Made by a program: the position numbers and the translations under genes
Notes under the pieces: model-generated
Databases searched by the model: none
What the model was told of the DNA's origin: nothing
The model's input: only the letters and a program-made list of their open reading frames with translations
In this document: positions 42,192 through 49,595 of the stretch, one piece after another
Position numbering within the stretch: the stretch's first letter is position 1
How the letters are laid out: the number at the start of each line of letters is the position of its first letter
Origin: Flavobacterium sp. LC2016-01
Lineage (GTDB): Bacteria; Bacteroidota; Bacteroidia; Flavobacteriales; Flavobacteriaceae
Length of the DNA: 64,000 bases
NCBI RefSeq assembly: GCF_009711135.1
Contig: NZ_WMIC01000005.1
Coordinates: 310,001 to 374,000, forward strand
Reading direction: 5' to 3'

Positions 42192-43436
42192 TTATCCAAT
42201 TAATTGTGTGAACAAATCTTGATTATCATTTAAATATTGAAATTCAAAACCGTTTTTTGTCATATTCAGCTTGATATTCATAATGTCTTTTTTGTTTTTT
42301 AATTCCAGTCCAACTACAACCGAACCTACTTCGCGATTGTTTTTTTTGTGAAACTGAAAATAAGTGATATCATCATCTGGACCTAAAATATTATTTACAA
42401 ATTCCTTTAAAGCTCCAGGACGTTGTGGAAACTGAATCATAAAATAATGCATTAAACCTTCATAAAGGAGAGAGCGCTCTTTGATTTCGGCAGTTCTTTC
42501 AATGTCGTTATTGCTGCCGCTTACAATGCAAACCACATTTTTGCCTTTAATTTTGTCTTTATAAAAATCCAAAGCAGCAATGGTCAAAGCCCCTGCAGGT
42601 TCAACAACCATTGCTTCTTCATTGTATAATCGTAAAATTGTCGTGCAGACCTTTCCTTCGGGAACCAGAATAATATCTTCCAGATTGTATCGGCAGATTT
42701 CAAAAGTCATGTCGCCAACTTGTTTTACCGCGGCTCCGTCAACAAATTTGTCAATGGTTTTTAAGGCTGTATTTTTATTTTCTTCAATTGAAGTTTTCAT
42801 CGAAGGAGCACCTTTTGGTTCAACGCCAATGATTTTAGTATTCGGACTTAAATGTTTAAAAACCTCGGATAATCCGGAAGCTAGTCCGCCACCACCAATT
42901 GGAACAAAAACATAATCTATCGGTTCTTTATAGCTTTCAAGAATTTCCAGACCAACCGTTCCTTGTCCGGCAATTACTTTTTGATCATCAAAAGGATGAA
43001 TAAATGTTTTGTGATTTTTGATGGCATCTGCAGTTGCTGAAGCATAAGCATCATCAAAAGTATCACCAGTCAAAACAATTTCTACAAATGATTTTCCAAA
43101 CAATTGTACTTGTTTTACTTTTTGTTTCGGAGTTGTTTTTGGCATGTAAATTTTGCCATTTATTTTAAGAAGACTGCAAGAATAAGCAACACCTTGGGCA
43201 TGATTTCCTGCACTCGCACAGACAATTCCATTTGCTTTTTCTTTTTCACTCAACGACGAAATCTTGTTGTAAGCGCCTCTAATTTTATAAGAACGAACAA
43301 TTTGTAAATCTTCTCTTTTTAATAAAATAGTCGATTTAAATTCGTCTGAAAGATTTAAATTTTGCGTAAGAGGCGTAGCTGCAACTACATTTTCAAGTTG
43401 CTTTTTTGCGTTAAGTACTTCGTTGAATAAACTCAT
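42192..43436 (-). CDS. ilvA: Threonine dehydratase, biosynthetic
   Basis: A PLP enzyme of 414 residues that turns threonine into 2-oxobutanoate, the committed step to isoleucine. The PLP lysine is K51 in RSYKIRGAYN; other fold-type II signatures are CASAGNHAQGVAYSC, GGGGLASGLSE and VSGSNND. A C-terminal ACT-like regulatory segment (about 335-414, beginning MIQFPQRPGALKEF) fits feedback control by isoleucine. The start at MSLFNEVL is chosen; an upstream frame to 43475 reads into the fold-back repeat. In front lie a 19-codon Ile-rich leader peptide and a terminator, so transcription attenuation is very likely. Confidence 0.95.
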   Translation of the reverse strand: MSLFNEVLNAKKQLENVVAATPLTQNLNLSDEFKSTILLKREDLQIVRSYKIRGAYNKISSLSEKEKANGIVCASAGNHAQGVAYSCSLLKINGKIYMPKTTPKQKVKQVQLFGKSFVEIVLTGDTFDDAYASATADAIKNHKTFIHPFDDQKVIAGQGTVGLEILESYKEPIDYVFVPIGGGGLASGLSEVFKHLSPNTKIIGVEPKGAPSMKTSIEENKNTALKTIDKFVDGAAVKQVGDMTFEICRYNLEDIILVPEGKVCTTILRLYNEEAMVVEPAGALTIAALDFYKDKIKGKNVVCIVSGSNNDIERTAEIKERSLLYEGLMHYFMIQFPQRPGALKEFVNNILGPDDDITYFQFHKKNNREVGSVVVGLELKNKKDIMNIKLNMTKNGFEFQYLNDNQDLFTQLIG

Positions 43437-43445
43437 AATGTTTTG

Positions 43446-43524
43446 TTTTTTGCCACGAATTGCGCGAATTAGCACTAATTTTTTCTTGTCTTTCAGGAAA
43501 AAATAATTCGTGTAATTCGTGGCG
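43446..43524. repeat. Fold-back element, GCCACGAATT inverted pair, copy 2
   Basis: GCCACGAATTGCGCGAATT (starting near 43453) and AATTCGTGTAATTCGTGGC (ending near 43523) are in inverse orientation about 35 bases apart. It is placed in the ilvA leader RNA between the attenuator terminator and the ilvA start, about 10-15 bases before the ATG. Confidence 0.7.
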
Positions 43525-43546
43525 CATTTTAATTATTATTTAAAAT

Positions 43547-43575
43547 AAAAAAACCTCCCGTTTTGGGAGGTTTTT
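43547..43575 (-). terminator. Attenuator terminator of ilvA
   Basis: On the minus strand the stem AAAACCTCCC with GGGAGGTTTT encloses AAAAC and is followed by seven T. It lies 39 bases after the leader-peptide stop and about 110 bases before ilvA. The 5' arm ACCTCCC can pair instead with GCGAGGT (43611-43605), which starts 2 nt after the leader stop codon. Confidence 0.85.
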
Positions 43576-43613
43576 ATAAATTATATTTTACTTATTTATA
43601 TAACACCTCGCCA

Positions 43614-43673
43614 TTACTGCTGAATTGCAATAATGCTGATAATAGCGATAATAATGTTATTAAAGTTTGTCAT
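43614..43673 (-). CDS. Ile-rich leader peptide of ilvA
   Basis: A 19-residue ORF, MTNFNNIIIAIISIIAIQQ, with 8 isoleucine codons. A TAnnTTTG promoter box lies 20 bases upstream and the attenuator hairpin downstream. The codon content matches the product pathway of ilvA. By the known enteric logic, a ribosome stalled at Ile codons would leave the GCGAGGT segment free to pair with the terminator's 5' arm; a ribosome reaching the stop codon would cover it and let the terminator form. The ORF is too short for ordinary gene callers. Confidence 0.82.
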   Translation of the reverse strand: MTNFNNIIIAIISIIAIQQ

Positions 43674-43692
43674 TTTTTAGCTGATTGAATAG

Positions 43693-43700
43693 CAAATGTA
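43693..43700 (-). promoter_or_regulatory. -7 box for the ilvA leader transcript
   Basis: TACATTTG on the minus strand fits TAnnTTTG. Transcription would begin near 43687, about 14 bases before the leader ATG. Confidence 0.7.
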
Positions 43701-43705
43701 CTTAA

Positions 43706-44251
43706 TTATTTTTTTACTGGCGGATATTGAGCTAAAATTTTGGTTACAAACTCATTAATTCGGGCATCTTTTTTATCTATGTTTTTGTATAAAGTACCAA
43801 TACCTTGACCTTGCCAAATCATTTCTTTCTTTTTAGCATCAATTAAATCAATAAACAAAGTTCCTTCAGTATATCTTGAAACAGATGTTCCTCCGTACAT
43901 ATAAGGACTGTAGCCCCATCCCCAGCCGTAACCCCATCCATAACCATATCCTCCATAAAACTGACTAACATTAACTTGTTCTTTAGCTTTAGTAAAAATG
44001 TTTATTAGTATATCTGGATTTTCGCTTTTAGTAAAACCTTTAGCTAGCATTTGATCGTCTATCGCTTTCAGAATTCTTTTTTTGTCCAAATCTGATATTT
44101 CGACCTTATCAATTCCGGGCTTAAAATAGGCGTAAGTTTTATAAGGCGTAAAATCTACGGTTTTGTCGTAGTCAGAGTAGGCACTAACCGTGTCACATGA
44201 CGCAGCAAGTATCAAAAGCAGAAAAATCGGAATTAATTTGAATGTTTTCAT
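43706..44251 (-). CDS. DUF4136 lipoprotein
   Basis: A 181-residue lipoprotein with lipobox LAASC (C19). The DUF4136 pattern is present: YDKTVDFTPYKTYAYFKPG, DQMLAKGFTKSENPDILINIF, GTLFIDLIDAKKKEMIWQGQGIG. A glycine/tyrosine/tryptophan stretch (YGGYGYGWGYGWGWGY) lies in the middle, as often in this family. The function is unknown. The open frame extends to 44320 into the end of hutU, but only the ATG at 44251 gives a lipoprotein signal peptide. It is followed by the ilvA leader promoter. Confidence 0.87.
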   Translation of the reverse strand: MKTFKLIPIFLLLILAASCDTVSAYSDYDKTVDFTPYKTYAYFKPGIDKVEISDLDKKRILKAIDDQMLAKGFTKSENPDILINIFTKAKEQVNVSQFYGGYGYGWGYGWGWGYSPYMYGGTSVSRYTEGTLFIDLIDAKKKEMIWQGQGIGTLYKNIDKKDARINEFVTKILAQYPPVKK

Positions 44252-44297
44252 AATTATTGGAAATTTAATGTTCTCTATTTTATGAGCGGCTTTACTT

Positions 44298-46274
44298 TTA
44301 AAAGAGACTTTCGTCAACAATATTAGGCAAAGTTACTTTTAGTAAAGGCTCAGCTTGCATGGCTCTTTTTATTGCAAAAATAGCTTCGTCATTTCTAGCC
44401 CAGCTTCTTCTTGAAATTCCATTGTTAACATCCCAAAAAAGCATTGATGCTAAACGCTTTGAAGCTTCTTTAGACCCATCAAGAACCATACCAAATCCGC
44501 CGTTTATAACCTCTCCCCAGCCAACGCCGCCGCCGTTGTGAATGGATACCCAAGTTGCGCCTCTAAAGCTGTCTCCAATTACGTTTTGAATTGCCATATC
44601 GGCTGTAAAACGTGATCCGTCGTAGATGTTTGAAGTCTCTCTGTAAGGAGAATCGGTTCCAGAAACATCATGATGATCGCGTCCTAAAACAACTGCACCA
44701 ATTTCACCTTTTGCAATCGCTTGGTTAAAAGCTTCAGCAATTTTGATTCTTCCTTCAGCATCGGCATATAAAATACGAGCTTGAGAACCTACAACCAGTT
44801 TGTTTTCCTGCGCACCTTTTATCCATTTGATATTGTCCTGCATTTGTTGCTGAATTTCACTTGGAGAAGTCTTCGCTAATTCTTCTAGAACCTGGCTTGC
44901 AATGGTATCTGTTTTTTGTAAATCTTCTGGTTTACCCGAAGTACAAACCCAACGGAAAGGACCAAATCCGTAGTCAAAACACATTGGTCCCATAATATCC
45001 TGCACATAACTTGGATATTTAAAATCGATATTATTTTCGGCCATTACATCGCCACCTGCACGTGAAGCTTCGAGTAAAAAAGCATTTCCATAATCAAAAA
45101 AGTACGTTCCTTTTGCAGTATGTTTGTTAATGGCTGCTGCGTGACGACGTAACGTTTCCTGAACTTTTTCTTTGAAAGATTCGGGATTATTGGCCATCAA
45201 ATCATTGGCTTCTTCAAAAGAAATTCCGACTGGATAATAACCTCCAGCCCAAGGATTATGAAGCGAAGTCTGATCTGAACCTAAATCAATTTTGATGTTT
45301 TCTTGATCAAAACGTTCCCAAACATCAACTACATTTCCTAAATAAGCAATAGAAACCGTTTCTTTATTGGCTTTCGCCAAAGTTACTCTCGCCACCAATT
45401 CATCTGTAGAAGTTACCACTTCATTAATCCATCCTTGTTCGTGACGGATTTTAGTTATTTTCGGATTTACTTCGGCACAAACTGTAATACAACCGGCAAT
45501 ATTTCCGGCTTTTGGTTGTGCGCCAGACATGCCGCCCAATCCAGAAGTTACAAATAGACTTCCTTCAGGATTTTGTTTTATTTTTCTGAAACCGTTTAAA
45601 ACTGTAATTGTTGTTCCGTGTACAATTCCTTGTGGGCCAATGTACATATAACTTCCTGCGGTCATTTGTCCGTATTGCGAAACGCCCAATGCATTCATTT
45701 TTTCCCAATCATCCGGTTTAGAATAATTTGGGATCACCATTCCATTTGTAACTACAACTCTTGGTGCTTCTGAATGTGAAGGAAATAATCCCATCGGATG
45801 TCCTGAATACATGGTTAAAGTCTGTTCATCTGTCATCTCAGACAAATACTGCATCGTCAATAAATATTGTGCCCAGTTTTGGAAAACTGCTCCATTTCCG
45901 CCATAAGTAATCAATTCATGTGGATGCTGCGCCACGGCATAATCCAGATTGTTCTGAATCATGTGCATAATCGCTTTTGCCTGCAATGATTTTCCCGGAT
46001 ATTCATCAATCGGACGTGCATACATTCTGTAATCCGGACGCAGACGATACATATAAATACGCCCGTATTTTTCTAATTCTTCTGAAAATTCAGGAAGTAA
46101 TTCGGCGTGATGCTGAGGTTCAAAATAACGTAATGCATTTTTTAAAGCCAGTTTTTTTTCTTCTGCCGAAAGAATTTCTTTTCTTTTCGGAGCATGATTA
46201 ATAGCCGGATCGTACACTGCTTTTTGAGGTAATATATTTGGAATTCCTTGTTGTATTTGTTCTTTGAAAGTCAT
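44298..46274 (-). CDS. hutU: Urocanate hydratase
   Basis: A 658-residue enzyme of histidine breakdown that converts urocanate to imidazolonepropionate using tightly bound NAD. Recognisable segments include MYSGHPMGLFPSH, VTSGLGGMSGAQPKAG (dinucleotide-binding), VLGRDHHDVSGTDSPYRET and VSIHNGGGVGWGEV. It is about 100 residues longer than the Pseudomonas/Bacillus enzyme, the usual size in Bacteroidota. The other hut genes are not in this window. An 8-bp repeat array lies directly upstream of its start. Confidence 0.95.
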   Translation of the reverse strand: MTFKEQIQQGIPNILPQKAVYDPAINHAPKRKEILSAEEKKLALKNALRYFEPQHHAELLPEFSEELEKYGRIYMYRLRPDYRMYARPIDEYPGKSLQAKAIMHMIQNNLDYAVAQHPHELITYGGNGAVFQNWAQYLLTMQYLSEMTDEQTLTMYSGHPMGLFPSHSEAPRVVVTNGMVIPNYSKPDDWEKMNALGVSQYGQMTAGSYMYIGPQGIVHGTTITVLNGFRKIKQNPEGSLFVTSGLGGMSGAQPKAGNIAGCITVCAEVNPKITKIRHEQGWINEVVTSTDELVARVTLAKANKETVSIAYLGNVVDVWERFDQENIKIDLGSDQTSLHNPWAGGYYPVGISFEEANDLMANNPESFKEKVQETLRRHAAAINKHTAKGTYFFDYGNAFLLEASRAGGDVMAENNIDFKYPSYVQDIMGPMCFDYGFGPFRWVCTSGKPEDLQKTDTIASQVLEELAKTSPSEIQQQMQDNIKWIKGAQENKLVVGSQARILYADAEGRIKIAEAFNQAIAKGEIGAVVLGRDHHDVSGTDSPYRETSNIYDGSRFTADMAIQNVIGDSFRGATWVSIHNGGGVGWGEVINGGFGMVLDGSKEASKRLASMLFWDVNNGISRRSWARNDEAIFAIKRAMQAEPLLKVTLPNIVDESLF

Positions 46275-46280
46275 TTTTTT

Positions 46281-46316
46281 AAGATTCTAAGGTGCTGAGG
46301 ATCTAAGATGCTAAGA
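46281..46316 (-). repeat. 8-bp period CTTAG tandem repeat, copy 4
   Basis: On the minus strand: TCTTAGCA, TCTTAGAT, CCTCAGCA, CCTTAGAA, TCTTAAAA. It ends within 10 bases of the hutU start codon, so it lies in the hutU ribosome-binding region. Confidence 0.75.
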
Positions 46317-46365
46317 TATTGCGGTTAGATTAACAACAGATTAATTTTTTGTTTTTTTAGATTAT

Positions 46366-46516
46366 GTCGTCCCGCTGGGACTTAAATTCTGACCGATACA
46401 TTTTATTTCTATAAATATTACGCTCCTAAGGAGCTGTACTAAGCCTTGGAAAGGCGAAATATTTGTAGAAAACAATACGGTCGGTTGATAAAAGCTCCAT
46501 CGGAGCGAAATACCTG
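46366..46516. repeat. Intergenic fold-back element (CTATAAATATTACGCTCC type)
   Basis: The element starts GTCGTCCCGCTGGGAC. It contains CTATAAATATTACGCTCC with an inverse CGAAATATTTGTAGAA, small hairpins GCTCCTAAGGAGC and GCTCCATCGGAGC, and GACCGATAC with inverse ACGGTC. I recognise this type from Flavobacterium intergenic DNA. The rest of the 46275-46736 gap contains CACATTGACAAATT-like repeats and no gene. Confidence 0.65.
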
Positions 46517-46736
46517 TCAATGTAAATTCGATCTGAAATAATTATCTCATTTTCAAATTAACGCATTGGCACATTGACAAATTTTCTAATTAAAAAACTA
46601 GGGATAACGGATATCCGACCTATGATAGGATTTGTGGATTTTAATCCTGAATTTTCTCGAATGGATATCCATATAATATTTTAAATTGTTGAATTAGCTA
46701 ATTGGCACATTTTCAAATTGACTAATTAAAAATTGA

Positions 46737-46922
46737 CTAATTAGTCTTCTTTCTTATTTCACCTGTTCGTTTATCAAATCCGTACGGACAGTGACGACAG
46801 CCGCTTTTGCAGCAATATCCTCTTTTTAAATGATGTTTTTCAGTGAAGCATTTATAACCTTCGGGCGTATAGTAAAAATCTTCACCTTCGATTAATTTAT
46901 TTTCATTACTTTGCTCTTTCAT
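46737..46922 (-). CDS. DUF5522 small cysteine-rich protein
   Basis: A 61-residue protein with the conserved pattern FYYTPEGYKCFTEKHHLKRG, then CCKSGCRHCPYGF, which suits metal binding (CC-x3-C-x2-C). The family is common and short in Bacteroidota; the function is unknown. It is preceded by no clear promoter and followed by ATTGACTAATTA repeats. Confidence 0.85.
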   Translation of the reverse strand: MKEQSNENKLIEGEDFYYTPEGYKCFTEKHHLKRGYCCKSGCRHCPYGFDKRTGEIRKKTN

Positions 46923-47038
46923 AAATCTGCTTCGCGTTCGTGTTTTGATAATTTTAAAATCAAAAATATAAATATTTGATTATGATTTTAATGAAATCGA
47001 ATAATTTTATAGCTACAAATTTATAAATTTTACAGCCA

Positions 47039-47371
47039 ATGTTTCTGATTGTTGCCAAATATTTAATTCCGAAAGGATATCGCGGTATGGCTGTATTTCC
47101 CTTTGTGATTGTTAAATATGATTTTGACAAAACGAATGGAATTTTCGTAAATCATGAAAAAATACATTTAAAACAGCAATTAGAACTTTTAGTAATTCCG
47201 TTTTTTATCTGGTATTTTTTAGAATATCTAATTCGTTTAATTCAATACAAAAACGGCGCTTTGGCCTATCGAAATATCAGTTTTGAAAGAGAAGCTTACG
47301 CTAAAGAAACCGACATGAATTATTTGAAAAACCGATCATTTTTTCAATTTCTACATTACATAAAAAAATAA
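47039..47371 (+). CDS. Small membrane protein with HExxH motif
   Basis: A 110-residue protein. It contains NHEKIHLKQQLELL (H39, E40, H43), a hydrophobic helix (LLVIPFFIWYFLEYLIRLI, about 50-68) and FEREAYAKE (about 82-90). HExxH followed by a downstream glutamate is the plan of gluzincin peptidases such as M48/M56, but the protein is far shorter than those. It may be a minimal membrane metalloprotease or a degenerate relative. I know no named family for it. It stands alone before the desulfhydrase gene, 84 bases upstream. Confidence 0.7.
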   Translation: MFLIVAKYLIPKGYRGMAVFPFVIVKYDFDKTNGIFVNHEKIHLKQQLELLVIPFFIWYFLEYLIRLIQYKNGALAYRNISFEREAYAKETDMNYLKNRSFFQFLHYIKK

Positions 47372-47421
47372 TATGGTATAGGCTTTAAGCTTTAAAAATA
47401 TTAAGATAAGAATTGTCACTT

Positions 47422-47449
47422 TTGACTTTCGACTTTTGACTTTCAACTT
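47422..47449 (+). repeat. 7-bp period TYGACTT tandem repeat
   Basis: Units TTGACTT, TCGACTT, TTGACTT, TCAACTT, ending 6 bases before the next start codon. It has the same module and length as the one inside the GSCFA gene. Confidence 0.8.
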
Positions 47450-47455
47450 TAAAAA

Positions 47456-48364
47456 ATGAATCCAGTTTTCAATCAATATATAAATATCAGTTTTCCGAAT
47501 GCTATTTCTCTCACAATAAAACGTGAAGATTTAATTCATCCGTTTGTTTCGGGAAATAAATTTCGAAAATTAAAATACAATTTACTTCAGGCGAAAGCCG
47601 AAAATAAAAAAACGCTTTTGACTTTCGGAGGCGCATTTTCAAATCATATTGCAGCTGTGGCTTTTGCCGGAAAAGAACAAGGTTTTAAAACTATCGGAAT
47701 TATTCGCGGTGACGAACTTTTCGATAAAATAGAAGAAAATCCGACTTTAAAATTCGCTCAGGAAAACGGAATGGAATTTGAGTTTGTTTCGAGAGAAGAT
47801 TATAGGTTAAAAAGCGAAATTTCTTTTATAGAAAAGCTAAAAGATAAGTTTGATGCTTTTTATTTAGTACCCGAAGGCGGTACAAATGAACTTGCTGTAA
47901 AAGGATGCGAAGAGATTTTGACCAATGAAGATTCGGTTTTTAATTACGTTTGCTGTGCCGTTGGAACGGGCGGAACCATTTCAGGATTAATTAATAGCGC
48001 GTTGCCAAATCAGAAAATTTTAGGGTTTCCGGCACTAAAAGGTGACTTTTTAAACGATGAAATTCGTATTTTTGCAAAAAAAGATAACTGGAATTTAATT
48101 TCTGACTATCATTTTGGAGGTTATGGCAAAGTAAATTTGGAATTAATCGAATTTATAAATGCTTTTTTTGAAAAAACAAAAGTGCCCTTAGATCCAATTT
48201 ATACAGGAAAGATGGTTTTTGGCGTTATAGATTTAATCAGCAAAAATTATTTTCCTGCACATTCAAAAATTTTACTCATTCACACCGGCGGATTACAGGG
48301 AATTGAAGGAATGAATTTAAAATTGAAGCAGAAAAAATTACCAATACTCAAAAACAATGATTAA
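47456..48364 (+). CDS. ACC deaminase / D-cysteine desulfhydrase family PLP enzyme
   Basis: A 302-residue fold-type II PLP enzyme. The PLP lysine is in SGNKFRKLKYN (K about 36-39); other marks are LTFGGAFSNHIAAVAFAGKE and GTGGTISGLI. The family includes 1-aminocyclopropane-1-carboxylate deaminase and D-cysteine desulfhydrase; the latter is more likely in a non-plant-associated species, but residues that decide this were not checked. It overlaps the next gene by 8 bases, so translation is probably coupled. Confidence 0.85.
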   Translation: MNPVFNQYINISFPNAISLTIKREDLIHPFVSGNKFRKLKYNLLQAKAENKKTLLTFGGAFSNHIAAVAFAGKEQGFKTIGIIRGDELFDKIEENPTLKFAQENGMEFEFVSREDYRLKSEISFIEKLKDKFDAFYLVPEGGTNELAVKGCEEILTNEDSVFNYVCCAVGTGGTISGLINSALPNQKILGFPALKGDFLNDEIRIFAKKDNWNLISDYHFGGYGKVNLELIEFINAFFEKTKVPLDPIYTGKMVFGVIDLISKNYFPAHSKILLIHTGGLQGIEGMNLKLKQKKLPILKNND

Positions 48365-49262
48365 AAAAATAGTATTGCTCTTTACAGTTATAGTTTTGGC
48401 AAGCTGTTCGTCAAGCAAACCTGCTATTGTGACCACAAAAAAACAGGCAGCGGCAGTTCAGAGGCCCAGGACAGTGGCGACTAAAAAACAAACTCCAGTT
48501 AAACCAATTGGTAAAAATTACCCTTCTACAAATAATACAACTGAGGTTATTCAATCTACTTCAAAAACAGTTGTTACCAGCGATTTAGTTAATTCTTATA
48601 TCTTGCAGTTTAAAGATATTGCAATGGGAAATATGCAGAAATACGGAATTCCGGCGAGTATTATTTTGGCTCAGGGAATTTTAGAATCGGGTGCAGGAAA
48701 AGGTGACTTGGCGGTTGAAGCTAATAATCATTTCGGGATAAAATGTCATAAAGACTGGCTTGGCGAAAGTGTTCGCCATGACGATGATGCAGAGCAGGAA
48801 TGTTTCAGAAAATATCCAGAAGCTTCAGAATCATACAGAGATCACGCTTTGTTTTTGGTTGGAAAAAACAGATACGCAACTTTATTTACTTACGAAAAAG
48901 ATGATTACAAAGCTTGGGCAAAAGGGTTGAGAGCCTGTGGTTATGCAACAGATCCAAATTATCCAGATAAATTAATCAGTTATATTGAGCGTTATAATCT
49001 GCATCAATATGATTGTCAGGTTACGGGAAAAAATTATGTTGCGATTAATAAAACAGCTCCACCAAGAAAATCATCTTATGATGTGGCTTCCGATCCAAAG
49101 ATAAATATGGACTCAAACGATCCAAATTTATATGAAGTTCAAAAAGGTGATACTTTGTATTCGATTTCAAAAAAATTCAATGTATTGGTTGATGATTTAA
49201 AGCAAAAAAATAGTTTAACAGATAATGCAATTTCGATAGGACAGAAGTTGCGAGTTAAGTAA
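48357..49262 (+). CDS. Glucosaminidase lipoprotein with LysM domain
   Basis: A 301-residue lipoprotein (lipobox VLASC, C17) with a low-complexity linker of about 60 residues. Next is a GH73-type glucosaminidase domain (about 80-215: GIPASIILAQGILESGAGKGDLA, NNHFGIKCH, EASESYRDHALFL), then one LysM repeat at the C-terminus (YEVQKGDTLYSISKKFNV). It should cut the glycan strand of peptidoglycan while held at the outer membrane and bound by LysM. It overlaps the preceding PLP enzyme gene by 8 bases. Confidence 0.92.
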   Translation: MIKKIVLLFTVIVLASCSSSKPAIVTTKKQAAAVQRPRTVATKKQTPVKPIGKNYPSTNNTTEVIQSTSKTVVTSDLVNSYILQFKDIAMGNMQKYGIPASIILAQGILESGAGKGDLAVEANNHFGIKCHKDWLGESVRHDDDAEQECFRKYPEASESYRDHALFLVGKNRYATLFTYEKDDYKAWAKGLRACGYATDPNYPDKLISYIERYNLHQYDCQVTGKNYVAINKTAPPRKSSYDVASDPKINMDSNDPNLYEVQKGDTLYSISKKFNVLVDDLKQKNSLTDNAISIGQKLRVK

Positions 49263-49297
49263 AAATTTTCAGTCTCAGTGGCAGTTTTCAATAGATA

Positions 49298-49549
49298 ATG
49301 AAGAAGAAAATTTCAATTGTAATTTTTATTTCTGCAGTAGTTTTAACTGTCAGATTTTTTTGTGGAGTTTATGAGCATGATGAATTTGCAGAAACAAATT
49401 TTTTCATAAAACATAGACCAACTTGGAAGTGGAAGTTTTATTCACCAATTGGAATGTCGGATAAGAAAATAGAAAAGCTTTCAAAAGAAGAACAAACAGA
49501 ACAAAAATATTTCAATGAGTTTGTGAGAGATCAAGGCTTAAGCAGATAA
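49298..49549 (+). CDS. Hypothetical small membrane-anchored protein
   Basis: An 83-residue protein with an N-terminal hydrophobic segment (ISIVIFISAVVLTVRFF) and a charged tail (FYSPIGMSDKKIEKLSKEE). I recognise no domain. It lies between the glucosaminidase and hemL on the same strand, with 35- and 46-base gaps, so it may be part of that transcript. Degenerate TCTAAAA repeats follow it. Confidence 0.6.
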   Translation: MKKKISIVIFISAVVLTVRFFCGVYEHDEFAETNFFIKHRPTWKWKFYSPIGMSDKKIEKLSKEEQTEQKYFNEFVRDQGLSR

Positions 49550-49595
49550 TCTAAGAAGTCTAAAATCTAACAATCTAAAAAATTTAAAATAAAAA

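Noticed and set aside
43437..43475. N-terminal extension of ilvA
   Set aside because: Same repeat-derived reading as before the DUF4230 gene; MSLF gives the usual IlvA start.
47422..47449. Iterons of a replication origin
   Set aside because: Units of 7 bases in only four copies, no dnaA or rep gene near, and copies occur elsewhere, including inside a gene.
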